DNA from: DATFVA01 sp963747755 | GTDB lineage: Bacteria > Bacteroidota > Ignavibacteria > Ignavibacteriales > Ignavibacteriaceae | Direction: 5' to 3' | NCBI GenBank assembly: GCA_963747755.1 | Contig: CAVVGK010000014.1 | Span: forward strand, 434,001 to 498,000 | Length of the DNA stretch: 64,000 nt | In this document: in pieces, positions 17,601 to 27,087 of the stretch | Numbering within the stretch: position 1 is the stretch's first letter | Layout of the letters: every line of letters starts with the position of its first letter | The notes under the pieces: generated by a model | Databases searched by the model: none | Told to the model about the DNA's origin: nothing | What the model saw: only the letters and a program-made list of their open reading frames with translations | Position numbers and translations under genes: made by a program

Positions 17601-18437
17601 TTAACCGGTTAACTGTCTATTGCCGTCTGTTCCTTCCTTTTTTATCCATTCTCTTCCGGTCTTCTTATACTCCGTTGTTTGAGCTGTTATGAAAACATCT
17701 CCCGTCCATTCCCGTACTGAAATGATTATCTGTGTTTTGTCAGCTTCTATCAGGTTGAATGCATTCGGTTCCTGCCTGGTTCTGTTGGATATTGCTGTAC
17801 CGGCCTGCACAGAAATAATAGAGCTGTTCTGTGAAGGATAAAAGGGTCTAACATCGCCATTATAACCCTGGTGAAGGTGTCCTGCCAGCAGTAAATCGAT
17901 CGAACATTCATCAATTAAACGCAGAGCTTTTGCTGACCTTCCGACCAGCTTAATTCCAAGGTCGCCGGGCGGAGGAATGAATGGATGGTGGGTAACTATT
18001 ATTTTAAAAACACTATTATCAATGGAACAAAGTTTTTCTTTCAGTATTTCGATTTGTTCTTCCGATATCCTTCCTGATTTCCAGGTTAACGACCTCGCTG
18101 TGTTTATTCCCAGAACAGCTATCGTTTCATCTCTGTAGAATGGTGATAGGTCGTCAGATATTATGTCCTTATAGTTCGTTAAAGCCCTCAGAAATCTTGC
18201 GAACACATTAAATAGAGGAATATCATGGTTTCCAGGAATAATTATTCTTCTGAAGTCCAGTTTATTAAGAAAATCCTTAGCCTGGCGAAACTGGCTTTTC
18301 CTTGCCCGCTGGGTAAGGTCGCCGCTAACGATGAGGAGATCAGGTTTTAGAGAGCGGATTTCCTGAATAATTTCAGCTGCAATCTTCTTCTCAACAGTAC
18401 CGAAATGAAGATCGGATATGTGAACCAGTCTTTTCAA
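17601..18437 (-). CDS. Calcineurin-like metallophosphoesterase
   Basis: The 278-residue protein shows the five metallophosphoesterase blocks in order: DLHFG, GDLTQRA, GNHD, THHPF and GHLHQG. These bind two metals and cleave phosphoesters. Size and order resemble the class III cyclic-nucleotide/phosphodiesterase group (CpdA-like), although substrates in this family vary widely. No signal peptide is present, so it is probably cytoplasmic. The start overlaps the diacylglycerol-kinase-like gene by four bases, so the two act as a coupled pair and may work on the same lipid or nucleotide metabolite. Confidence 0.88.
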   Translation of the reverse strand: MKRLVHISDLHFGTVEKKIAAEIIQEIRSLKPDLLIVSGDLTQRARKSQFRQAKDFLNKLDFRRIIIPGNHDIPLFNVFARFLRALTNYKDIISDDLSPFYRDETIAVLGINTARSLTWKSGRISEEQIEILKEKLCSIDNSVFKIIVTHHPFIPPPGDLGIKLVGRSAKALRLIDECSIDLLLAGHLHQGYNGDVRPFYPSQNSSIISVQAGTAISNRTRQEPNAFNLIEADKTQIIISVREWTGDVFITAQTTEYKKTGREWIKKEGTDGNRQLTG

Positions 18438-19312
18438 ATTAACCCGGGGATTATTAATCTTAATGATTTGGGTTTTATCTTATAATGCAGCGGAGTCTTC
18501 ATTTTAAATACCTCGCCGTCAATTGAGACCTCTAGCTTACTTTTCTTTGAATCAATTATAATTTCCTCATTGTGAAGTATCTGAAAATTTTCCTCCTGAT
18601 CAAGTTTTCCGAGCAGGGTCTTTAGAATTAGGCGCAGGTAGGAGATTCTTCCCTCATACTTAGGATAATAGATGCTGAGCCGACCGTCCTGCAAACCATC
18701 TCTGCGTCCGAGGTTAAAGAGGTCGAACTTATAATCATTGTTTCCTACGAAGACAAAAGGAGTTTTACATTTTACGATACGGCCGTCGGACGTAATTGTT
18801 ACATTAATTTTGGGAATAGATTTTAATACAGCCAGTGTTGCTTTAAACATCGCAGGCCATTTATTACCTCCAAATTTCATTTGTTCCTCCCTTCGTTTTA
18901 CTACCCTGGGATACAGACCTATTGAAGAATTATTTAAGAAAATATGATCGTTTACGTATGCGGTGTCTATTAAAATTTTATTACCATTTAATATATTTTC
19001 GATTGCTTCATCAGTATTCAGCGGAATTCCTGCATCTTTAGCAAAATGATTGAGTGTGCCTGCAGGAATTACTCCCATTGTTCTGTTCAGTTTTACTGCT
19101 TTTTCAGCAACAGAGCTTATGGTTCCATCACCTCCTGCTGCGATGAGAATTTGGTAGGTGTCCTTACTTACCTTCTCAAGTATCTCAGGCAAGTTCTTAC
19201 CGGAAATCTTAAAAATTTCGTATGCTAAACCAGTCTGGTTAAATTTGCCTGATATCTGCTGCAAGCTATTCCCCTGGCCGGCTTCTTCATTAATAATTAT
19301 TGCTGCCTTCAT
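18434..19312 (-). CDS. Diacylglycerol kinase-family lipid kinase
   Basis: The 292-residue product belongs to the DagK/YegS/LCB5 family. An N-terminal 'IINEEAGQGN' phosphate loop is followed by AAGGDGT (the ATP-binding GGDGT motif, near residue 57) and IPAGTLNHFA. The C-terminal beta domain contains NNSSIGLYP and SIDGE. Such enzymes phosphorylate diacylglycerol, sphingoid bases or related lipids at the inner membrane. It is the first gene of a two-gene unit with the metallophosphoesterase, which overlaps it by four bases. The lipid substrate cannot be read from sequence. Confidence 0.9.
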   Translation of the reverse strand: MKAAIIINEEAGQGNSLQQISGKFNQTGLAYEIFKISGKNLPEILEKVSKDTYQILIAAGGDGTISSVAEKAVKLNRTMGVIPAGTLNHFAKDAGIPLNTDEAIENILNGNKILIDTAYVNDHIFLNNSSIGLYPRVVKRREEQMKFGGNKWPAMFKATLAVLKSIPKINVTITSDGRIVKCKTPFVFVGNNDYKFDLFNLGRRDGLQDGRLSIYYPKYEGRISYLRLILKTLLGKLDQEENFQILHNEEIIIDSKKSKLEVSIDGEVFKMKTPLHYKIKPKSLRLIIPGLI

Positions 19313-19461
19313 ATACTCAGTTCATAATTATCATATAAGATAAGGTATTTGATGTGATTATTTGTGCCATATATGGCATCGTAATTATGAGGTTGAATCC
19401 CCACTAGATTGGGTTGATATAGAGATGTGCCAGCTACTAACGCTTATTCCGCCTGGAGATC

Positions 19462-20694
19462 TTATTCGTAGCGAAGTGCTTCTATTGGATCAAGGTTTGA
19501 AGCTTTATATGCAGGATATGTTCCAAATACAATTCCGACGAAAAGACATAATGATAACCCGATCATTACCCAGTCAAAAGGTATCGCAGCTTTTGCATTC
19601 AGAAAACTTCCCGCAATGTTCCCTATCCCGACGCCAAGAACAATGCCTACAAAACCTCCAACAATACAAAGGGTAACAGCCTCCAGCAGAAATTGAAAAA
19701 GAATGTTGCTTTTGCGAGCTCCAATAGCTTTTCTGATGCCAATTTCCCTGGTCCTCTCGGTAACTGATACGAGCATAATATTCATAATACCGACACCTGC
19801 AGCAAGCAGTGCTATAATTGACACTACCAATGCGCCTATCCTTATACCCGAGGTAATATCATTAACCTGGGTTATCATCGATTCATTGCTGAAGATAAAA
19901 AAGTTATCGTCTTCTCCCGGAGGCACTTTTCTGATAGTTCTCATATATCCGGTAGCCGCATCTATCACATTATTATATTCTTCTTTGCTGGGAGCCATAA
20001 CTGTAATATTAATACTGTTATTGTATTTGCCGTACTTCTGTTGAAAAGTAGTAATCGGCATAACGATATAAGAATCGCGCGATTGACCAAACATAGACGG
20101 CTGTTTTTCAAGTACGCCTATTACCTGGAGCGGTTTGCCGTCAACCCTGACAACCTGTCCTACCGGATCAATATTGATAAAAAGTTTGCTGACTACCTCC
20201 TGACCGATGATACAGACATCATTTGAATAGTTTACATCTGATTGCCTGAAGTCCCTGCCGTGCTCAACATTCCAGTTATTTGTTCTCATCGCACCAAGTG
20301 TAACACCTGCAATGCTGATGTTTGGATTTGTTTCTTTGTTCCCAAAAGTAATCTGCCTTCCGAACTGCCATTGTTCGGCACCAATATAAAGAGCTTGATT
20401 AAGCATACCGTCAAGTCTGTTGAAATCCTCCAGGGTAAGATCGGGGCGATTTCTGTATTTCTCTCTCCATCCGGGACCTCCGCCCATCATATTGGGAAAT
20501 TTTTGGATTTGGAATGTATTCTTGTTGAGCTGTGAGAAGCCGCTTTCTATACTTTTCTGAAGCATCGTAATAATCGTCATAATAACGATAATGGAGAAAA
20601 TACCTACTACAACTCCAAGCACAGTCAGCATAGTTCGAAGCTTATTGGTTCTGAGCGATCTGAATGCAACCGTCATAACTTCTGAAAATCTCAT
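19462..20694 (-). CDS. FtsX/MacB-type ABC permease, last gene of the export operon
   Basis: The 410-residue permease has one N-terminal membrane segment (TMLTVLGVVVGIFSIIVIM), a periplasmic MacB-type core of about 230 residues, and three C-terminal helices, ending in NLDPIEALRYE. It has no ATPase domain; the ATPase is a separate gene two positions upstream. In true MacB both parts are fused. It follows the permease at 20740-21975 by 45 bases. It is the close paralogue of the plus-strand permease at 16326-17558. The predicted role is energising export through the adaptor and TolC-like channel encoded upstream. Confidence 0.92.
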   Translation of the reverse strand: MRFSEVMTVAFRSLRTNKLRTMLTVLGVVVGIFSIIVIMTIITMLQKSIESGFSQLNKNTFQIQKFPNMMGGGPGWREKYRNRPDLTLEDFNRLDGMLNQALYIGAEQWQFGRQITFGNKETNPNISIAGVTLGAMRTNNWNVEHGRDFRQSDVNYSNDVCIIGQEVVSKLFINIDPVGQVVRVDGKPLQVIGVLEKQPSMFGQSRDSYIVMPITTFQQKYGKYNNSINITVMAPSKEEYNNVIDAATGYMRTIRKVPPGEDDNFFIFSNESMITQVNDITSGIRIGALVVSIIALLAAGVGIMNIMLVSVTERTREIGIRKAIGARKSNILFQFLLEAVTLCIVGGFVGIVLGVGIGNIAGSFLNAKAAIPFDWVMIGLSLCLFVGIVFGTYPAYKASNLDPIEALRYE

Positions 20695-20739
20695 TTTACA
20701 ATTCCATTATACATTATTCATTTTTAATTGTTTATTAAC

Positions 20740-21975
20740 CTATTCGTATCTCAAGGCTTCAACCGGATCCATCTTGGCAGCGGAATATGCTGGTGCAAGG
20801 CCTGCTATAATCCCTGTGATTAAAGATATAAGTATAGCTATCACAACCGCATCGTACTGCACAGAAGTCGGGATAAACTGGTTAACCATCATGCTTATAA
20901 GAATAGCTAAAAGGAGCCCCACAAGTCCTCCCATAATGCATATTGTAGACGACTCAAGCAGAAACTGACCAAGTATCGTTCTTCTTTTTGCACCTATGGC
21001 TTTTCGGAGGCCTATCTCTTTGGTTCTCTCTTTCACTGAAACAAACATTATATTCATTATTCCAATAGCGCCCACAAAAAGGGAAAGACCTGTGATAAAC
21101 AAACCTGCAATCTGGATTACTCCAACAACGCTGTTATAGTTGTCCATTAAACCTTCCTGCTGGTTGATAGAGAAGTCATTTTCTTCATCGTATGTAAGTC
21201 CTCGTATCTTTCTCATTATACCTTCAGCTTCAGCTTTTGTATCCTCCAGCATAGCGGGATTTGCAGCGCGGACGTTAATTGTCACCGAACCATGTACCTG
21301 ACTAGTAAAGTTTTTGAAAATTGTACCTATGGGAACGAATACCTGGTTATCGGGATTAAAACTTCCGAGCATAAAACTTCCCTGTTCTGTAAGTACACCG
21401 ACAACTTTATAATTCACCCCTCCGATCTTTATAGTTTTATCCAGGGGATCCTCGCGAGGAAAAAGATTTTTTGCCAGCTCACTGCCTAATACGGCAACCT
21501 GCCTCGAACTTTTAGCTTCTATTTCGCTGTAAAATCTTCCTTCAGAGAAAGAAAAATTAGTTGTCTTAACATAATCTGCACTGGAACCATTTACATTTAC
21601 AGCGTCAGTCCTGCGGTCCTCATATTTCACTGTCTGCCTCGTACCTGCAACCGGTGCCGTTGCAAGAGGAAGCTTCGCCATATCTTTAAACTCCTCATAT
21701 TCATCCATCGTCAGGTTTTTCCTGTTGCGCATCTTCCACCAATCCTCATTCGAGAACCATGCCCACTTATCGATATAAAGCACATCCGATCCGAGCGCAC
21801 TTATACCGTTCTGGAAGGAATTATCTATTCCCTTGATTGCGGTTGTCATCACCACTACTGAAGTAACACCAATTATAATTCCGAGCATTGTAAGCACCGA
21901 CCTAACCTTGTTAGCTCTTATAGCCCTGAGGGCTATCATCATACTTTCCTTAAGCTCAAACAAAAATGTATTCAT
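20740..21975 (-). CDS. FtsX/MacB-type ABC permease
   Basis: This 411-residue MacB-like permease has the same architecture as its neighbour but is clearly more diverged (for example SVLTMLGIIIGVTSVVVMTTAI in the first helix). The C-terminal coupling motif KERTKEIGLRKAIGAKR, which contacts the ATPase, is well kept. Two unlike permeases downstream of one ATPase suggest a heterodimeric transporter, or alternative complexes sharing one ATPase. The ATPase gene ends 28 bases upstream. Confidence 0.92.
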   Translation of the reverse strand: MNTFLFELKESMMIALRAIRANKVRSVLTMLGIIIGVTSVVVMTTAIKGIDNSFQNGISALGSDVLYIDKWAWFSNEDWWKMRNRKNLTMDEYEEFKDMAKLPLATAPVAGTRQTVKYEDRRTDAVNVNGSSADYVKTTNFSFSEGRFYSEIEAKSSRQVAVLGSELAKNLFPREDPLDKTIKIGGVNYKVVGVLTEQGSFMLGSFNPDNQVFVPIGTIFKNFTSQVHGSVTINVRAANPAMLEDTKAEAEGIMRKIRGLTYDEENDFSINQQEGLMDNYNSVVGVIQIAGLFITGLSLFVGAIGIMNIMFVSVKERTKEIGLRKAIGAKRRTILGQFLLESSTICIMGGLVGLLLAILISMMVNQFIPTSVQYDAVVIAILISLITGIIAGLAPAYSAAKMDPVEALRYE

Positions 21976-22003
21976 AATATTACCGTATTACTTTTAATTA
22001 TGG

Positions 22004-22726
22004 TTAAAGACCGGCTGCAGCTCTCGATTTTGGAATATAACGGTTTGCAACCAGGTGGTCATTCTCAATCAACCCGTCTTTAATGCGGATGATCCTGGCG
22101 GCATGTTCAGCAATATATTCTTCGTGTGTTACAAGAATTATCGTATTGCCCTTTTCAAATATCTCATTAAAAAGTATCATTATTTCCTCGCCGGTCTTTG
22201 AGTCAAGATTACCGGTAGGCTCATCGGCTAGAATTATAGATGGCTTTGTAACAAGAGCTCTTGCAATAGCAACCCTCTGTCTCTGCCCTCCCGATAATTC
22301 GTTTGGTTTATGATGCATCCTGTCTTTTAATCCGACATCAATCAGCGCCTCCTGTGCCCTCTCGCGCCGCTCAGCATATGCAAGTCCTGCATATATCAGA
22401 GGCAGTTCTACATTATGGATAGCATCGGATCTTGAGAGCAGGTTGAATGTCTGAAAGACAAACCCTATCTCGCGGTTTCTTATCTGTGCAAGCTGATTGT
22501 CAGTCATGTCACTAACGCTGTTACCTTTGAAATCATAAATTCCTGAGGTAGGTGTATCCAGGCAGCCGAGCATATTCATCAGCGTCGACTTACCTGAACC
22601 TGATGGACCCATAATTGCGACGTATTCATTCTTATCAATCTTTAATGAAACATCTCTAAGTGCATGCACCTCTTCACTTCCAACCTGGTAAACCTTCGCT
22701 ATATGTTCGATGTTAATAATGTTCAT
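22004..22726 (-). CDS. ABC transporter ATPase, MacB/LolD type
   Basis: All motifs of an active ABC ATPase are present in the 240 residues: Walker A GPSGSGKST, Q-loop in FVFQTFNLL, signature LSGGQRQRVAIARAL, Walker B IILADEPTGNLD and switch His in VTHE. Sequence and length match the MacB/LolD/FtsE group that drives mechanotransmission rather than classical transport. The gene begins three bases after the adaptor gene ends and is followed by two permeases. It probably also serves the unlinked plus-strand permease. Confidence 0.95.
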   Translation of the reverse strand: MNIINIEHIAKVYQVGSEEVHALRDVSLKIDKNEYVAIMGPSGSGKSTLMNMLGCLDTPTSGIYDFKGNSVSDMTDNQLAQIRNREIGFVFQTFNLLSRSDAIHNVELPLIYAGLAYAERRERAQEALIDVGLKDRMHHKPNELSGGQRQRVAIARALVTKPSIILADEPTGNLDSKTGEEIMILFNEIFEKGNTIILVTHEEYIAEHAARIIRIKDGLIENDHLVANRYIPKSRAAAGL

Positions 22727-22729
22727 TCT

Positions 22730-24034
22730 TTAATCCATTTTTTTGTTGTCTGACCCGAAGGATTTACTTTTTTCTTCAACTCTTACATTGGAACCATCGG
22801 CAAGTTCCCTGGAGATTGCTCGATAGCTTCCGCTTACAACCGCCTGACCAGTGTCTAATCCGGTCTTTACTTCGATGAAATTGTCATCACTAATACCAGT
22901 CTCCACATTCATCACCTTTGCTTTATTATCCTTCACAACAAACACAATCTCCTGCAGCTTTTTCTGACCGAAACCATTCTTCTTTTCTTCCTTTACTGCA
23001 ACCTCTCCATCGCCTTCGTCTTCCTTAGGCAGCTCCGACTGATTCCTTGCAGTTACACTCTGAATTGGAACAGCAACAACATTGTGTCGTGTTTCTGTCT
23101 GGATATCAGCATTACATGACATCCCGGGTCTCAGCTGAATGTCGGGAGAGAACAATTTAATCTTCACATCAAAGTTCACAACCTGTTCCTGTGTTCCAAG
23201 GCCTGCAGAGATAGCGCTATTACCAATCTCCGTTACGGTACCTTTGAATACTCTGTCTCCAAATGCATCAACTTTTATCTGTGCGGTATCACCGATTGAT
23301 ACAAGGACAACATCATTCTCATCAACATCTACACTTGCTTCTATATTATCAAGATCGGATACAGTCATCATATCAGTACCCTGGCTGAACCCGCTTCCCA
23401 GAACTCTTTCACCAAGTTCAACGTTCAGTTTTGTGATTGTTCCGGTCATCGGTGAAAATATAGTGGTTTTATTAAGTTGTTCGTCCGATTCTTTCAAAGC
23501 CGCAGCCATCTGGGAGACATTTGCCTGTGCTGCTTCATATGATGCTTGTGAAGATAAATAAGAACTCTTTGCGGCTTCGAGTTCTGAATCACTCGACAAT
23601 CCTTTAGCTTGAAGTTCTTTTACCCTGTTATAATCAGAGGTCAGTTTGTCAAGTTCGGCTTTTCTCATAGCCAGGGTAGCTTTAGCGCCCTGAAGGTTAG
23701 CATTTGCCCTGTCTCTGGCTGCTATATAAGAATCAGCTTTAATTTTAATAAGAAGGTCACCCTTCTTAACATTATCACCCTCTTTGACCGGCAGTGAGAC
23801 GATCTCACCGGTAACCTCAGGGGTAATAACTACTTTGAATTCCGGGTTAATTTTTCCAGTTGCTGAGACTGTCTGTGTAATGTCTCTCTTCTGCACCGGT
23901 TCGGTCTGAACAGATATGATTTCCTCTTTGCTCCCGCCAATCAAAGCTATCAGAATCAGCGCAACAATTAGTACGCCTATTCCGCCGAAGATGTACAGTT
24001 TCTTCTTAGATTTTTTTTGTTTCCCGTTAGCCAT
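22730..24034 (-). CDS. MacA/RND-type periplasmic adaptor protein
   Basis: The 434-residue membrane-fusion protein has an N-terminal membrane anchor (FGGIGVLIVALILIALIGG) after a Lys-rich start. It is followed by a lipoyl/barrel half-motif (GEIVSLPVKEGDNVKKGDLL) and a helical hairpin at about residues 100-190 rich in Ala/Lys/Glu. The second lipoyl half (SPMTGTITKLNVELGERVLG), a beta-barrel and a membrane-proximal domain complete it. It would link the inner-membrane ABC complex to the TolC-like channel encoded just upstream. A charged Glu/Lys insert near residue 345 is a small peculiarity. Confidence 0.93.
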   Translation of the reverse strand: MANGKQKKSKKKLYIFGGIGVLIVALILIALIGGSKEEIISVQTEPVQKRDITQTVSATGKINPEFKVVITPEVTGEIVSLPVKEGDNVKKGDLLIKIKADSYIAARDRANANLQGAKATLAMRKAELDKLTSDYNRVKELQAKGLSSDSELEAAKSSYLSSQASYEAAQANVSQMAAALKESDEQLNKTTIFSPMTGTITKLNVELGERVLGSGFSQGTDMMTVSDLDNIEASVDVDENDVVLVSIGDTAQIKVDAFGDRVFKGTVTEIGNSAISAGLGTQEQVVNFDVKIKLFSPDIQLRPGMSCNADIQTETRHNVVAVPIQSVTARNQSELPKEDEGDGEVAVKEEKKNGFGQKKLQEIVFVVKDNKAKVMNVETGISDDNFIEVKTGLDTGQAVVSGSYRAISRELADGSNVRVEEKSKSFGSDNKKMD

Positions 24035-24075
24035 TAGAAATTACTCCTACTAATAAATTTATTTTCAAATATTTT

Positions 24076-25413
24076 TTATTCATACTGCTTGTAATTGAGT
24101 ACGCCGAGGTAATACTTAAGCTGTTCGCTCAACACAACATATGCAAACTTCGCATTTATATAATTTGTGCGGGCAGTTGTATAATTTGAATTTGCAATAA
24201 GCACATTAAGAAGCGTACCAGAACCAAGAGAATATTTTTCTTGTTCGATTCTTCTGTTTTCTTCGGCGGCCTTCACATTCTTTTCATTAACGCTCAGACT
24301 CTTCTCTGCTGCCTGAAGATCGAGATAATTTTTCTGAAGATTTCTTTTGATATTTCGTTCAAGCTCAGTTAACTCAACATCTTTGTTTTCTGCATTTACC
24401 TCTGCAATCTGTACCCGGTCCTCCGTAGAAAATCCTGAAAAAATGGGTATACTTAATGTAGCACTTACGTTCAGATATTTCGAGTCATTTAAGTTTTCTA
24501 ATGCATCTGCTCTCAGCTGATAGCTTATACTGCCTGTCAGACGTGGGAAGTAGCCCGATTGGGCGACTGTGATGCCGTTCTGAGCACTTTCCAGACTTAA
24601 TTTGGCACTTTTATAATCACTCCTTGTACTAAGAGCACGGGTAACCAGTTCCGCCAAATCCTTGTTTTCTGGCTCATTAACCAACCCTGGGTTCTCGGTC
24701 TCAGCAGGTTCTTCGAACTCATAATCAGTAAGCACATCCAGGCCCAGGTAGTACAATAAATTAGTTCTTGCAGTTTCCAGGTCATTTTTTGCCTGTATCA
24801 AAGCCAGCTCAGCATTTCCTGACTGTACCTGCTGGTTGTAAACATCTGCAAGAGTTACCGCACCAAGTTTGTTTCGTTCTGTAATGGTTTCAAGATTTTT
24901 CTGATTCCACTTAACATCTTCTTCTTTAACTTTCAAAAGCTGTTTGGCATTTATAACATCGTAAAACAAACTTATTGTCTGAAAAACTATATCCTGCTTC
25001 ATCCTCTCAAGTGTAAGTTTCCAGGCGTCCAGATCGTTCTGGGACTGAGATAAAGTAGCAATGTTCGAAAGTCCGTCAAATAATGTAATATCACTGCTGG
25101 CGCCGACAGTATAGTTTCTGTTCTGACTGGTAGAAGAAGGAATAGGAATTACAGATCCCTGGAAAATAAAATTTCCGCCGGCCTCTTCTGATTTTGACCA
25201 GTTCCAGTTACCGTATGCTCCTAAAGTTGGAAGGAAATTACCGACAGCGGCTTTCACACCTGATTGGTAAGATTTTAAAGTGTTCTCACTCTTCTGCAGA
25301 GTCGTATTTTTATTAAGCGCAGTATTTATTGCTTCATCAAGGCTTAATGTCTTTTGCGCAAATGATGCATAACTAAAAGTCAGCAGACATATTAAGCTTA
25401 GAAAAAATCGCAT
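24076..25413 (-). CDS. TolC-family outer-membrane efflux channel
   Basis: About 445 residues start with a signal peptide (MRFFLSLICLLTFSYASFAQ) and contain two repeats of the OEP domain. Each has a long coiled-coil pair (for example LDEAINTALNKNTTLQKSE and a later LESAQNGITVAQSGYFPRL), the TolC architecture. I chose the ATG at 25413 because GGGAG lies seven bases upstream and it opens the signal peptide directly; an upstream ATG at 25467 would place 18 residues before it. It is the first gene of the operon tolC-adaptor-ATPase-permease-permease. The exported substrate (lipid, peptide or drug) is unknown. Confidence 0.92.
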   Translation of the reverse strand: MRFFLSLICLLTFSYASFAQKTLSLDEAINTALNKNTTLQKSENTLKSYQSGVKAAVGNFLPTLGAYGNWNWSKSEEAGGNFIFQGSVIPIPSSTSQNRNYTVGASSDITLFDGLSNIATLSQSQNDLDAWKLTLERMKQDIVFQTISLFYDVINAKQLLKVKEEDVKWNQKNLETITERNKLGAVTLADVYNQQVQSGNAELALIQAKNDLETARTNLLYYLGLDVLTDYEFEEPAETENPGLVNEPENKDLAELVTRALSTRSDYKSAKLSLESAQNGITVAQSGYFPRLTGSISYQLRADALENLNDSKYLNVSATLSIPIFSGFSTEDRVQIAEVNAENKDVELTELERNIKRNLQKNYLDLQAAEKSLSVNEKNVKAAEENRRIEQEKYSLGSGTLLNVLIANSNYTTARTNYINAKFAYVVLSEQLKYYLGVLNYKQYE

Positions 25414-25653
25414 TAGTTTTCTCCCGGCAATTATTTGAAAGATCAGATTTAATTGTTCTTTAGACATCGAACGGATACATAAAGTTACTTTCCAGATACA
25501 GTAATTTTCTTCAGTTATGTTGAAAATCTGAAGAATTCCTTACAAAAATAGAGTATATAAGGCAGCATATAAAATTTTAATTATAAACGGTAGAATATTT
25601 ACAGGAGCGGTAAATCACAATACCCGGTTTGGGGATAAACGCTAATTCTATTA

Positions 25654-27087
25654 TTATTTTATATACTTGTCCTTTATTTTAAGAAGAAAAGCATATGCTT
25701 CTTCATAATTATTCCCTATCTCCCCGTCAAGTATCGCATCTTCTATTGCCTGTTTTATTTCCCCTACTTTCTTTGACGGTTTAAGCTGACAAACCTCCAT
25801 TATCTTGTCACCACGTACGGGCGACTGGAAGGCCCTCAATTTGTCTTTTTCCTCAACCTCCCATACTTTCTTCATAACCCTTTCATAGTTCTCCAGGTAT
25901 CTGTCAACTTTATCTCTGTTCTTGCTTGTTATGTCTGCCCGGCATAGTGTAATGAGGTCTTCAAGGTCCTCCCCGGCGGAGACAATCAGTCTTCTTATCG
26001 CAGAATCTGTAACCTCATCTTTTGCGAGAGCGATCGGTCTTAGATGCAGCCTTACAAGCTTTTCAACATATTCAAGTTTTGAAAATGGCAGCTTAAGTTT
26101 CTTAAAGATAGATCTCATCATCCTGGCACCGAGCTCTTCGTGACCATGAAACGTCCATCCGGTTCCTTCCACAAACCTTTTAGTCGGCGGTTTGGCGATA
26201 TCATGTACCAGGGCAGCAAACCTGAGCCATACATTGTCTGTTGCCCTGGAAATATTATCAACTACTTCACAGGTATGCAGAAAAACATCTTTATGGTGAT
26301 AATCGTTCCTTTGTTCTACTCCTCCGAGATTTGCGGCTTCAGGGAAAACCACCTCCAATACCCTGGAATTATATAAAAGTCCAAGACCGATAGATGGTTT
26401 AGGTGAAGCCAGTATTTTCAGGAATTCGTCAGTAATCCTTTCCTGCGAAACTATCCTGAGCCTTTCTCTCATCTCTCCTGCAGCTTCCATTATTGATTCA
26501 TCAACCTTGAAATTCAGCTGTGAAGCAAAACGGAAGGCACGCATAATTCTCAGAGGATCGTCATCAAAGGTCTTCAGTGGATCTAGTGGTGTTCGGATGA
26601 TCTTCTTTTTTATGTCTTCGAGACCGTTAAATTCATCGATAAGGGATCCGAAATCTTTTTTGGTGACCGAAATGGCAAGTGTATTAATAGTGAAGTCACG
26701 ACGAAGTATATCCTCTTCAAAGGTTCCTGCAGATACTTCAGGTTTCCGGCTTTCTTTGCGGTAAGATTCTTTCCTGGCGCCGACAAACTCAAGGTCAAAA
26801 TCGCCATACTTAAAATGAGCTGTGCCGAAGTTCCTGTATACATCGATCTTTTTTATCCCCAGCTTTTCAGCGTATGCTCTTGCATAGGATTCACCGTCTC
26901 CTACAACGAGAAAATCGATCTCATCCCTTTTCCTTCTGAGTATTAAATCGCGTACAAAGCCGCCGACAATAAATACTTCATAATCCTGTTTCTCTGCCGT
27001 CTCCATTGCTGTTTTGATAAAGGGAAATTTTTTAAGCTCTGATTCAAAGTCTGTTATATCACTTATTAATTTTTTATTGCTCTTCAT
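25654..27087 (-). CDS. cca: CCA-adding/poly(A) polymerase-family tRNA nucleotidyltransferase with HD domain
   Basis: The 477-residue enzyme has the class II nucleotidyltransferase head with GGFVRD, an acidic DEIDFLV pair, RRDFTINTLA and RIMRAFRFA, then an HD-type domain (ALVHDIAKPPTKR with a following His motif), as in bacterial Cca/PcnB proteins. The family repairs or completes tRNA 3' CCA ends. The tRNA-Leu gene in this window does not encode CCA, so the genome needs this activity. The gene overlaps the AI-2E-family permease by 14 bases. It could be split in role with a separate A-adding enzyme, as in some lineages. Confidence 0.9.
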   Translation of the reverse strand: MKSNKKLISDITDFESELKKFPFIKTAMETAEKQDYEVFIVGGFVRDLILRRKRDEIDFLVVGDGESYARAYAEKLGIKKIDVYRNFGTAHFKYGDFDLEFVGARKESYRKESRKPEVSAGTFEEDILRRDFTINTLAISVTKKDFGSLIDEFNGLEDIKKKIIRTPLDPLKTFDDDPLRIMRAFRFASQLNFKVDESIMEAAGEMRERLRIVSQERITDEFLKILASPKPSIGLGLLYNSRVLEVVFPEAANLGGVEQRNDYHHKDVFLHTCEVVDNISRATDNVWLRFAALVHDIAKPPTKRFVEGTGWTFHGHEELGARMMRSIFKKLKLPFSKLEYVEKLVRLHLRPIALAKDEVTDSAIRRLIVSAGEDLEDLITLCRADITSKNRDKVDRYLENYERVMKKVWEVEEKDKLRAFQSPVRGDKIMEVCQLKPSKKVGEIKQAIEDAILDGEIGNNYEEAYAFLLKIKDKYIK

